A DNA stretch of 64,000 nt from Plantago major (lineage: Eukaryota; Streptophyta; Magnoliopsida; Lamiales; Plantaginaceae). Positions 21,900-32,678 of this stretch are shown here, in pieces. The position numbers and the translations under genes are program-made. A model generated the notes under the pieces. The model did no database searches and was not told where the DNA came from. It saw nothing but the letters and a program-made list of their open reading frames with translations. Each line of letters starts with the position of its first letter. Within the stretch, counting starts at the first letter, position 1. The stretch covers positions 87,436-151,435 of the forward strand of contig JAIFAC010000183.1 in assembly GCA_026545765.1 (NCBI GenBank), read 5' to 3'.

Positions 21900-24313
21900 T
21901 CATGGCTCTACTAGCTGTAAGGAGTTCTTCTCAGGCTTCTTTGATTTCAGAGTAGTTTCATCAAACATGTATGTGTCTACAAGGTTTGATGTTCTTTTAT
22001 CAACCACAGGCAACTCATGCGCCTTCTCCTGATCAAATGTTGGTTTGTTTGTAACCGACATCTCTTTGCTTTTACCCCATACCACTGAGTATAGCCCAAA
22101 GACTATGATCACAGCTCCAATTAAGCTGCAATTTCATTCAGTTTAGCTAATAGATTAGTATATATATGTTGTTCCACTTACTTCATTCTGACAAAATGTC
22201 AATAGTTCTTCAAGATTATTGCTCGAAAAAATGTAATGGGATGTGAATAAATGTACCTTCCAAGGTGAACTTGTTCGGCCAAAACAATAGCTCCCAAAAC
22301 AGCAGTGATAATCATGATGAGAGGACTAAATGCAGTCACAAAAACTGGACCGCGAGACTTGTTGACAACACCCTGCATATAGTACGCGATTCCTGAACAA
22401 ACAATGCCCTGCATTTTTTAGGCAAATTAGAATCATTCGCAACAAACTATCGACGTTTTACATTCAAAAGACTTTCTTCAACTATGTCTTTATATGATGT
22501 AGAGAAGGTCACTAGCTAGACCAGTCAAGATATTTCAAAGAATTGGAATACTCACAGAGTAGGCAGAAGCTAGAAGCCTTGAATCAAATCCGATAACCCA
22601 AGCGCTCTTATGACGTTCCATCAGAGCAGCCACAAATCCACCTTCGACGAATCCCATTAAGCAAATTAAAGATGTCAAAGACAGTTGCGCGGGGTACTCT
22701 TCCAATGTCTTATTCTACAAAAAGAATGATAGGGAGGAGACGATGTCACACACGTTAATCATGTAATCAACAATGTTACTATTAGAGCTTAGCCATTAAC
22801 TCGGCTAACTTTTAGGCATTCACGTAATCAACTTATTCGGGTCAAATTGTCCAATACAATAAGATGATTTCAGCTGATAAGGTCACGCTAAACAAAGCCG
22901 GAGTTGATATTGAAATTGACCATAGTATATATCTATGCTAAAGAAACTTACTTGCAAGATGAAGAATAGAGCCCAACCAGTGGTACAACCTAGCAGCATA
23001 ATCGTGCCGGCAAGCCAGTGTTGATCTGAGGCGGCAGCAGCAGCGGCTTTGTGGTGGCTGTCGCCGTGTGAGCAAAACAGAATGTTGACAACAGGGCCTT
23101 TGTAAAGTGTCATAAGCATTGCTCCTGTGACCGTTACTAATGTCCCAATCACCTTAGCCAAACTGTACACCTTCACTAGATTTATCTTCTCCAGCCTAAT
23201 GGATAATTAAGAAAAAGTAGGATTTGTCAAGTCTGTCAAATTTAGAATGAATTAATCAAGATTAAGTAAATTATTCAAGTAAAACACACCTGAAAATGAC
23301 GGCCAATATGAAAGTGACAGCAGGAAGAACATTAACCATGGCTGAAGCAAATGTTGCTGAAGTATATTGTATCCCCACAAAGTACAGGTTCTGGTCCAGC
23401 ACTGGCCTATACAATCCAATATTTTAATTCAGTTGTTAAACAATATGGGGAATCTAGAAGTGGTTGGAAGTTATAGGTACATATGGATTAAAATCTCGGT
23501 TTTAGAGTATGTTTGGATTCGTAAAAAAAGAAGCGTTGCAAAATTTTTGGAGACACTCCATAATCTTTCAAAATAAAATGAAATATTATGAAGGATAAAG
23601 TGTTTAAAATAGTTTTTAATTTGAAGCTCACAATTTCATGTCTATGAGCTGAAAAATATAGACGGATTAGTAGTTTTCGTTCCATATATCTTGATGAGTT
23701 TTTAAACCGCGGTTATTCATGTTGGGATTTGAACCTGCAACACCCGGTTTGATGAGGCGGGGGAAGTCCGAGTGATCCCCTCGACAGGGCCTGACTCCGG
23801 GGTTACCTTTCATGTTACATTTTGACTGTATACGTATATTTTCTTTAGGAATTTTATTAAATGTTTGCAAGATTTTTCACATATATGAAGTTGAATCTAT
23901 CTACTCTTTGTTCTCATATATAAATTCACAAAGGTTAATTTGGAGTAGGCTATATTACTCTAAAGCTAGCACCATCACTTTCAAAAATACTGATTTTGTC
24001 ATCTTAGGCCTTGTTTTCCTGCAAAAGAATTCACAACAAGATCATTATAACAATGATAATTTAGTATTGTTGACACTAAATTTAGATTTTTTTATTTGAA
24101 AAATACAAACACTTACTTCTCAAGAAAATACGCGAATGGGGCAAAAACCACGGTTGCAATAGCATGGCGATACACAACCAAGATCCAGTGACTGAACCCC
24201 TGCTTCAAAGAAACTAGTGTAATTATGGACATTCCAGCAAACGCAAATTGTAGAGCCACCATGGCCAAATAAGGCTTCATTGTGTTGAAAACCTCACTAA
24301 GTGGACTTGCCAT
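21900..24313 (-). CDS. WAT1-related / UMAMIT (MtN21, EamA-type) transporter, gene A
   Basis: Seven exons on the minus strand: 24117-24313, 23959-24018, 23290-23406, 22952-23195, 22556-22714, 22257-22408, 21900-22125. All introns have GT..AG ends. They join in frame to 1155 bases, 384 residues plus TGA, close to the family's usual 380-400. The start [19 protein letters not shown] leads into the first membrane segment. Landmarks are [11 protein letters not shown] (exon 3), [34 protein letters not shown] (exon 4), and [20 protein letters not shown] (exon 6), the second EamA half. About ten membrane segments are expected, with a charged cytosolic tail from exon 7. Relatives move auxin (WAT1, vacuolar membrane) or amino acids (UMAMIT); which applies here cannot be read. 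Intron 2 holds a SINE-like piece. Confidence 0.92.
23690..23815 (-). mobile_element. Possible SINE fragment in intron 2 of WAT1-like gene A
   Basis: The minus strand reads GGTGTTGCAGGTTCAAATCC near 23730-23750. It contains GGTTCAAATCC, which matches the RNA polymerase III B box of tRNA-derived SINEs. Locally the sequence is far more G+C-rich than the intron. No A box or poly(A) tail with target duplication is certain. It does not fold as a full tRNA. Confidence 0.35.
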
Positions 24314-24404
24314 TTTTACTCTTATATTTTCAAAACCCTAATCTCTAGACTTTTAAGACAACTGATCACTGATGACTTGCACTAAAATGAAACTGGTACT
24401 AGCC

Positions 24405-24412
24405 CTTTTATA
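24405..24412 (-). promoter_or_regulatory. TATA box of WAT1-like gene A
   Basis: The minus strand reads TGTGTGTATAAAAGGGC about 95 bases before the ATG. The same GCTTTTTGTGTGTATAAAAG context precedes gene B (35457-35464), so it was kept after duplication. Confidence 0.65.
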
Positions 24413-24807
24413 CACACAAAAAGCAAGTTATTTTCACTAAAGAGATTGGAAAACAACTATTTTTTTGGTGTAACACTTGCATGCATGTGGTGGAACATTA
24501 TCAATTATCATTAAGCTTTATGTTTCAATTCTTTAGATTCCTTATCCAACAATTATAATTCCATTTCTTTTATTTTATTTTCTCTTCCAAAGGTATGTAA
24601 TTTTTCTTCATGGATCTGCACACGTATGGGACATTTAAATGTGGTAATGTTATTAGAAAATGTAGGGTAGAGTGTTTGATTTGACCAGCTTTAGTGCTTT
24701 GTGATTAAGTTGTAGTGAGGTTGTGTGGATATCGAGTAGCTAGGCACTTTTCTTTGATTGTCGTTGCATTATTATTCGGCTACGGTTCGTGCGTGACAAT
24801 TGAAAAA

Positions 24808-25127
24808 TGTCATGTAATAATATGATACTTAATGAATGTACATTCACCTCCTAACTTCTTCATATCTCCATGATGATTATAGATTAAAGTGTACCATTTA
24901 TATCCTCTTGTAACTCTTGTATTTACAACACCAATCACCCCACTACTTTGTATACTTTATGATGAGATTAAATCTCCTCTTACTTGTAGCCTATAAATAG
25001 TGGCTCATGATATATGTTTTGTACACTTGAATTTGATAAGATGAATGAAATACTCTTCTACTCTACTCTCTCCTTTTTTATTGTTCTTTTTTTCTTTTTT
25101 ATCACATTAGTTTTATAGTTTATAACA
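24808..25127 (+). repeat. 5' LTR of Copia 3
   Basis: Starts TGTCATGTAATAATATG, ends TTTATAACA. It contains CCTATAAATAGTGGCTC near 24990, a convincing TATA box, shared with the 3' LTR. Confidence 0.88.
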
Positions 25128-28100
25128 CATTATCAACAAGATAGTGCTCAACCAATTCATCAAGCCAATTATCCAAGTTCCCCTTGGTACACTAGCAATG
25201 CAGTGTAGGCTACCAGTTCCATGAGACCATGGCACGACAATTATGGATTGAGAAACCAACAAGTCCAGCCTAATCTCCTGAAGATAGATGAAGGCACCGA
25301 CAAATGAAAAACTGTCTATGGATTGACCAAGCTAATTCATTCATTCATATATTGATTTGAGGCACAACTTGATATATTTTCCTATTTCATTGTTGCATGT
25401 ACATGAGTGTTCCATTTCGAGACTCCACTGATCGAGCTATGCGGTATTATTGAACTTATGGGAGCTACAAATTATTGGAATATTCAAGATAAGTTTTATT
25501 TTATTTATAGTTTACCTTTCTTGAATTATTTTACCCATTATATGATTATCTAACAACTTTAATTTTCTTACACAGGTTCTTGAAGAACTTTTTGAGCGGG
25601 ATCAATACAATTAACCATATTCCCTTAAGTGAATATGTGATACAAATATAAAGCTAAGATAAGGCAAAGGGATATATTTCTTCACCATCATTGATGAGAG
25701 ATTAAAAGGTTGAATACCTTACCATCAAAAGATCCGCATATCTTAAATTGTATAATAGAACCACTAAAAGTGGTACAATAATTGATGGTTGTTCAAATAT
25801 ACGTCCGTAGACATGATAAATCCATCAACATATGGATCAAGTATTCTAGCTTTGATTAGCTAGCCAAAATATGGAATGCCCACATATATTAAAAAGAAAA
25901 AAAAGGGGCATATTGATGGTGATGCAAATAAAGTGTCAAATAACTAACCGACGTAAGTTGGGAGATGGTGATGCAAAGAAAGTGTGGAATAACCACTATT
26001 TGATCTATACAAGTGCATCCATGATCACACCACAAGAGGTGTTTGGAAAAATAATAAAGTTTTAATCTTTGATTGAAAGATCAAGATCAATTTCTAAAAA
26101 ATTGATTCTTCTCATTTCCTGAAGTGAATGTAAACTTTTTGCTTGTTTATACATGTATCAAAGCTTCACCAGAAGCAAGCATAAAACAAATATATATCTC
26201 ACCTACTTGAAGTTGGGAGAATGAGAATTAAGCATTTTATTCTCAAAAATATTTTATATAATATGCCAAATTCTGTTGTCCGAGCGTTTGGGTGGAAACC
26301 TGACATGTCCTTTATACTCTCCGAATGGAGAGTTGGGGCTAAGTAGGTGTAACAATTCCCACAGCGAAGACTTCTAAAAACATAAATGAAAATTTATGCA
26401 CACGGATAACTATTGCTCGTGACAAGTATACATATTGTAAGCTATATGTTCAGCATGCATATTATAAAGCATGTTTACAAGCAAACTTTGTGCCCAAAAA
26501 AGCACATATTACTTACTCATTGAATGAGTACTTATAAGTCTTGCAAAATAGAAATAGACAAAGATTTGTGTCTTTACGTCACATCATTATGGCCAGTTTT
26601 TAAAAATACTTGTGTATACATGTCAAAAAGTGATAATATAGACGTATATTGACATATGCAAATTGATGTGACAAATAAGGTCATCCGGTTATAACATAAC
26701 CGTTGTGAAACCTGAAGTTTCCATATGATTATATGCTGAAAGCTATCTCGTGTTGTTATTATTTTTATAATGGCAAGACAAGACATTGAGATTAAGCATG
26801 AAAATGCAGATCTTGAAATAAGAAATAAAGTCACACTTTTAAAGTTGACTATGATTATGGCCAAAGCCCTAAAGTATGATCTCAATTTGAGGCAAATTTA
26901 TTTTGACCTGAAAATCCAAGCTGCAAATATATTGACTCCTACAATATTGTTCTCTGTGGAGAACTAATGCTTGAAGTATATCAATTTCTAAGCTGGGCAT
27001 TATAATATCATGAGCCCTCGTTTTTCCCAACTTAGGGGAGGAAGAACATGAATAAGCTGGTAAAAACAAATTCGTAGAGCGAATTGATCCCATATATTTG
27101 AATGTTCAAACTTGATAAAGATTGACTGTCCAGCTTCATGTTACTATATCAAGATATGTTCAAACATGAAATTTTATGATTTGAATGTTAACTCGCTATG
27201 ACCCTATTTTGAGGCGTACAGAGTTACATATCGATTATAGAATGACATGTGTTTTACATTGAGATATCTTGCCTATTGTACTAATGATTTATTCACCTCA
27301 GTGAAATACGGTTCCAATGCTAAGTACAATACAAGAAAATGGCAAGCTAAGGCAGTTGATACTCCGATCCTAAAGAGTAATGCATGTCATAAAAGGCATA
27401 GATATCTGAACTATAATAGATGGCCTATATGAAACGAAATGGTACCTAGAAAAATATTCAGATATCAATTATCAGTACTAACTTGAAACATCTAAGAAAG
27501 AGATTTGATATACCGGTATACATGGAACCCAGAAATGAACAAGCATATGCGAAATTCGATGGACAAAAAATTCTTAGACATGTAAATGGGGATCTTACAT
27601 GTAAGTCCATTCGATGACATCATCATGATGATAGAAAATGAGCTCATGGACTCGGAGTCCTTTTGATTAACGAATTTGAAATTCGTACGGTACCGTACAT
27701 TATCGAGTCAAATTTCATATGCATTTAGATACTAAGTAATGCATCCTAACATGTTTATTCTTGCATATTTTACATTATTTAGTTTTTCCTAGTATCCTTA
27801 GGTATCATGTTGCATACTCACATGTTTATTCTTATATTGTGAATGTTATCACTCATACACAACCCTCAGGTTGTGCACATGAAAATGACTATTTGACTGA
27901 CAAGTTATATGATTTGAGAAAATTCAATGAAGTGAGATATCATCTCAGACACTTGTCCCAAAAGGAGACTAAAAGTATCATGTTAACAAACATGGATTGA
28001 ATGAGGAAAGTTCTTGAAGAACTACCTTTTTTTTTTATTTTTTTTTATATATATATCTGTACTCATTCTATAATCAACTTTACGTTGATAAAATTCACCA

Positions 28101-29116
28101 CAAGTGAACTATTGAAGTATGTGATAAAATTCTCAATACTCGTGAAGAGTAGTATTGGTTACACCAATGATAGCTTAAACCTGAAGTACCTTAATCGAGC
28201 ATATGTCGATTAAGAATTCAAATTTCTAACCTTTGAGTTAGAAGGAATTTTATTATTCCTTACTATACCTCCTGAAGAAGGTATGTATCTTGTCAAGTAA
28301 ATGTAGATTACAATTGCAAAGCAATATACATTTGCGCATTCCATGAGCAATTGTTGCACTCTTTTTCCCTTGCTAGGTTTTTACCCCATTTGATTTTTCC
28401 TAATGAGGTTTTTAACGAGGCAACATTATAAGCATGTATATGGTTATTTTCATATCTCCATGATTGTGACATATTTTGTAAAGACAAGGTTATATAACTT
28501 GATAGTTATATTTACATTTACAAATATGATGGAGATTTAGAACTCATTTCCTTGTGACAAGATCTTTTGCAAAGTTTTCAAAGTGATCACATATCCTATT
28601 GAAGTAAACTTAAAATATAGTTTGAAGAAATTTAATTCTTCAAGTGCTCGAGACGTTCTTCTCATGAAGATACCGTTATATCGACAAATTTCTTGTGTTC
28701 TTATTCTAACCATGTAGAAACACTCGAGGACTTATGTGACAAACAATATATGGAGGGACATTGATGCACATTGAAGATAATTCAGATACATGATGGATGA
28801 AGTTCACAATGAAGCAGTTTACGTTCAAGATATAATGTTGATACTGTTGATCAACAAATTGTCCAGAAGACAATATGAGTATGATGGATATAAATGAAAT
28901 GATGCACTCATGAGGGGGAGCAAATACGCACAATACTCTTTTCCCTGACTAAGGCACTGGGTTTTTTCTTAGCAAGGTTTTTAACAAGGCAGTATTACCA
29001 AAGTGTATTTTATTTTTATAAGGATGATGTACTCTTTTTCCTTCACTAGACTTTTTCCCACTCGGTTTTTGCTAGTAAGGTTTTAACGAGGCACATTCTC
29101 AAGTCAATGGACATTC
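25128..29116 (+). pseudogene. Copia 3 interior, coding sequence destroyed
   Basis: Directly after the LTR, CATTATCAACAAGATAGTGC resembles the internal tRNA-Met primer site (TTATCAGCACGA type) used by some Copia lineages. No stretch over 105 codons stays open. The frame 25871-26065 and the plus frame 28001-28213 show short pieces with Copia flavour only. I cannot place gag, integrase or RT domains with confidence; they may be deleted. Confidence 0.55.
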
Positions 29117-29125
29117 AAGGGGGAG
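29117..29125 (+). other. Polypurine tract of Copia 3
   Basis: AAGGGGGAG directly before the 3' LTR start TGTTATG. Confidence 0.75.
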
Positions 29126-29448
29126 TGTTATGTAATAATATGATACTTGATAAATGTCCATTCACACCCCAACTTCTACATATATACATGATGATTATAG
29201 ATTAAAGTGCACCATTTATATCCTCTTGTAACTTTTGTATTTACAACACCAATCACCCCACTACTTTGTATACTTTATGATGAGATTAAATCTCCTCCTA
29301 CTTGTAGCCTATAAATAGTGGCTTATGATATATGTTTTATACACTTGAATCATTTGATAAGATGAATGAAATACTCTTCTACTTTACTCCATCCTTTCTT
29401 ATTGTTCTTCTTTTCTTTCCTATCACATTAGTTTTATAGTTTATAACA
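29126..29448 (+). repeat. 3' LTR of Copia 3
   Basis: 323 bp, begins TGTTATGTAATAATATG, ends TTTATAACA. It differs from the 5' LTR by roughly 20-25 substitutions and small gaps, so the insertion is moderately old. Confidence 0.88.
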
Positions 29449-30700
29449 GAAAACATGTTTTTTTTTCAAATGTTTATGAGTAATCACTTGACATACTTAC
29501 TAAATTGGGTAACGCTGTTCTTAATGGCATACCATCTTACATATAATTAGTCTAGATCCAGGACATGGAGCACAAATGATTGAATCTGACCAATACTCTT
29601 TACTTATAATTGGTATAAACACATATTGTAACTTTTTCTAGATACCGTATCTCGGAGAGTGCGATTCAGCATATTTCATACTGACGTATATTTAACTTCA
29701 AACATCATGTGTATAATAAACTTGCATATACTTACATTCCATGCATTTCTTAACATTTGATGTTTTTAGCTAAACATCCAATATTTATGACAAAATATGT
29801 GATTTTTTATTTGGTCTCTCACAAAAGTTACTCATCCTAATTTAATGGACACAGGGACCAAATTTGTCTAGAGCAATACCCTATTATATATAATGATCTA
29901 TCTAGGCTATAAATGGGTAGTGCTCAACCCGTACCCGACCCATTAAAAAATCTAGGGGGGAATCCGATGATTTTAATCGGGTTTTAAAACTCGTACCCGC
30001 ACTCAACCCGCAATTTATAATTAGGAACACCTAGAATCCGTATCCAACCCGCAATTTTGAAATAGAATTAAAACAAGAAAATTCTGCATGTTTTTTTGTA
30101 TCAGGTCCAAATGCATGAATCCTAAATAAATGAAAACTCATCTGATAGGATTTGAGAATACAAATTCTTGTTGCAGCCCTAAAATGGATTTTTCTTCAAA
30201 TCATTTGTAGAAATCAGAAAGTGGTTACATTTATACATTGAGTAATTAACGTTCACAATCGATGCTGGATTTATTCTCAGAATCCCGATTTTCTGACAAA
30301 AAGGATCGACTCAAACTATGATCATGAGCAAATGCATAAATATACTCCTGAAAAATAAGTGGATATAGAAAGTCTTGTTGTAGGTCTGGGATGGATTCGA
30401 TTTATAACACATGCGGACCCTTGTAATGTTACGGGCTTGGTTGGATTCAAGCGTGATTGAGTCCGAGTAGGGGTATGCGTCCACCAAATTATGTTGAAGG
30501 ACGACCTAAGTTCATGTTTAGGGTAGTGTCTGGACCTGAATAAATCTATACCTGTTGAGAACACTTTGACACTTGAATATGCTAAACAATTGAGGCCGCA
30601 AGGGAATTCCAATCGGGTCAAGTGCAGTTGGATGCACCTATGGTGATGGTGGTATGATTTTTCTTGATATCTCATGATTTAGGAGAAAGTGTTACGTTTG
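29449..30700. other. Intergenic DNA with two repeat traces
   Basis: 29760-29840 (ending ACAAAAGTTACTC) resembles 54760-54850. 29900-30060 is rich in CCCGTACCCG-type strings and resembles 36670-36840 in inverted orientation. Both look like ends of DNA elements. No gene is seen; a 117-codon minus frame (30322-30675) has no known motif. Confidence 0.4.
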
Positions 30701-30912
30701 ATTTTGGCCGGTCATTATCTTGAGTTTAACCAAATTCTTTAAGCGATAAGAGTAAATAATTTAATAAAATCATATAATAAAAATTTAATTACTAAATTTT
30801 TATTATATAATTTTAATAATTTATTTATTAATATTTTATAAGAGTAAATTGTGGTGACATGAGACGATTAATATAATAAATAAATGTAACAATTTTTTTG
30901 AAATGGAGGGAG
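30700..30912. mobile_element. Stowaway-like MITE, right end
   Basis: Ends AATGGAGGGAG followed by TA, the Stowaway signature, after 200 bp of very AT-rich DNA. The left end is unclear, so the start is approximate. Confidence 0.45.
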
Positions 30913-31143
30913 TATTACTTACTATATTAGGAAAAATATGGTTAATTTTCCAAAATTATTATGGTAATTTGTACAAACAAAGAGAGTTAGGATTCTCGGT
31001 TCGAAGGAGGGTGAACTTTAATATAAAAGCAACGAGTCGAATTTCACACTCGAATAGTCGTGATATGAAAATGAAAGAATATGATACCGATATATAGCGC
31101 AATAAAGATGAATCATAATTAAATGTTTTCCAAAATTATGAGT

Positions 31144-31402
31144 AAGTCTCATGAGAGACGGTCTCTAGATAATTTATTTAGAGACGGATCTATATTGTCA
31201 AGAAAATTATCGATGTTATTAATCACAACACTTATGTTCTCAACATTGGTGTTTTTGTTCTCAATATTGGTGTTTTTGTCATATTATAACAAAACTTTTT
31301 TCGTTAACAACATAGACGTTTTGATTAATAACATAGATGATTTTATCGATAACATAGTCCATCTTTAGATAAGTTATCTATAGACCGTCTCTTATGAGAC
31401 TT
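31144..31402. mobile_element. Palindromic MULE-type MITE
   Basis: About 29 bp inverted ends: AAGTCTCATGAGAGACGG on the left, and on the right the complement of AAGTCTCATAAGAGACGG. The two halves also resemble each other internally (AACATAGACGTTTTGATTAA and relatives). The flanks share AAAATTAT (from 31133 and 31410), an 8-9 bp target duplication that suits Mutator-like elements. The open frame inside is a by-product. Related copies lie at 16500-16830 and 36150-36930. Confidence 0.65.
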
Positions 31403-32678
31403 TGTGAAAAATTATAGGAGTGTGGAATAGTACAAATTAAATATTTTGAGGATAAGAAGTGATAAACCTAAACGTTGAGGGACGTGTTACTTATGGATGG
31501 TTTTTTACTTATAATAGTATCAGATAAATTAATTATTGAAAATGGATTTCCTTTTTTACTCTCTGTTTCGCAATTAGCTTTATATTGCGTGGAAGTATTT
31601 CTCACCGTACACTTTCTTTAGAGCACACGAAGATATATACAAGTACTTGATCATGTATTCTAGCTATCAAATATCAAGTGCTTAAATAATTGCCAAACTA
31701 TCTTTACATCGATCATGACTCAGAAAAGGCTTGATGTTGGTAAAGTTGCTTGTAGAAACACTCTTCAAATTGATAAGATCATTGCATTAATGCTTTGCTA
31801 AGTCATTTCCTTTTACTGTAATCCGACTATTGCAACAACTTCTCAACATTTGATTTTAGGTGGGTGTACAGTATGTTAGCCGTGGGATTCGGTAATGAAT
31901 ATATAAGGTTAAATTTCTCAATTAAGATTATAAAAAACCAGAGAAACTTTTGGGACGAAAAAAATAGATTTTATAAATGGATATGCTCTATGTAGTTGTA
32001 TACTTGTATCATTGCACACATGATTGTTTTATGAAGAAGTCATAAGATAGAGGTTTTATCTAAACTGGATACAATGAGAACTTTTAACACACTCCAAATC
32101 TACTCATGGCCTGAATTTTATGATGAAAGGTCTAGTTCTTGTTAAAATCGACTGAAGGTTATAATCACACATCAAGTTCTGTTCTTGATTTTCTTTTCCC
32201 TAAAACATGCTCAAAATCAAACACTAATAATTTAGTCAGATTAAGCAACAGATGTAACAGTGTTCTGTTGATGAAATGGAGACTGAGCAGAACAGAATTT
32301 CATCTATTTTACAGTACTACTTCATGTCTGCTAGCTATTAAATTCCATGTCTGAGACTGAGAACGAAACCGACGTTTGTGAATAGGCGAAAATGTGATGT
32401 AGTTTGTGAATTAAATCTGTGTTAATCCTGTGAATGCTGTCTGTGTGTTGACATATACTGTACTAGTATTGCTTTATGTCTTGGTTCTATGTTCACAACA
32501 ATTCAATACTTCAGGCATGCATGTTTAATAGTAGTAGTTAATAGACTTCATATATCTCAACTGGCATTGAGCAAGCTCAGATTGAACATTCACAACTTAC
32601 AACATTATATTACATGTATGCAAAACAGGAACGGTTCATAGCGTTAGCTTCGTGTTAATTATCTCAGGCATGTTCTTT
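31403..32678. other. No gene seen; 3' flank of WAT1-like gene B
   Basis: AT-rich. The last 100 bp (32560-32660, GCAAGCTCAGATTGAACATT and following) match the 3' flanks at 15030 and 21786, so the duplicated homology begins here. No reading frame with a known motif. Confidence 0.45.

Larger units (their letters stand above)
24808..29448 (+). mobile_element. Third Copia-like LTR retrotransposon, decayed
   Basis: 4641 bp with LTRs of 320 and 323 bp on the plus strand. Left flank GAAAAA and right flank GAAAA suggest a 5 bp target duplication. Just before the 3' LTR lies the polypurine tract AAGGGGGAG. The 300 bp before it contains the thrice repeated phrase resembling 'TTTTTAACGAGGCA' (28408, 28977, 29074) known from many plant Copia 3' regions. 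The coding interior is full of stops; traces such as NNHYLIYTSASMI and SSIGYTNDSLNLKYLNRAYVD survive. It inserted about 400 bp upstream of the TATA box of WAT1-like gene A. Confidence 0.85.

Noticed and set aside
23712-23760. A true tRNA gene
   Set aside because: Only the B box is convincing; no cloverleaf with acceptor and anticodon stems could be built by eye.
26574-26967. Two overlapping frames of 103 and 65 codons on opposite strands
   Set aside because: Inside the stop-rich body of Copia 3; neither shows a retroelement motif.
31123-31368. 81-residue hydrophobic protein
   Set aside because: It is the body of the palindromic MITE.
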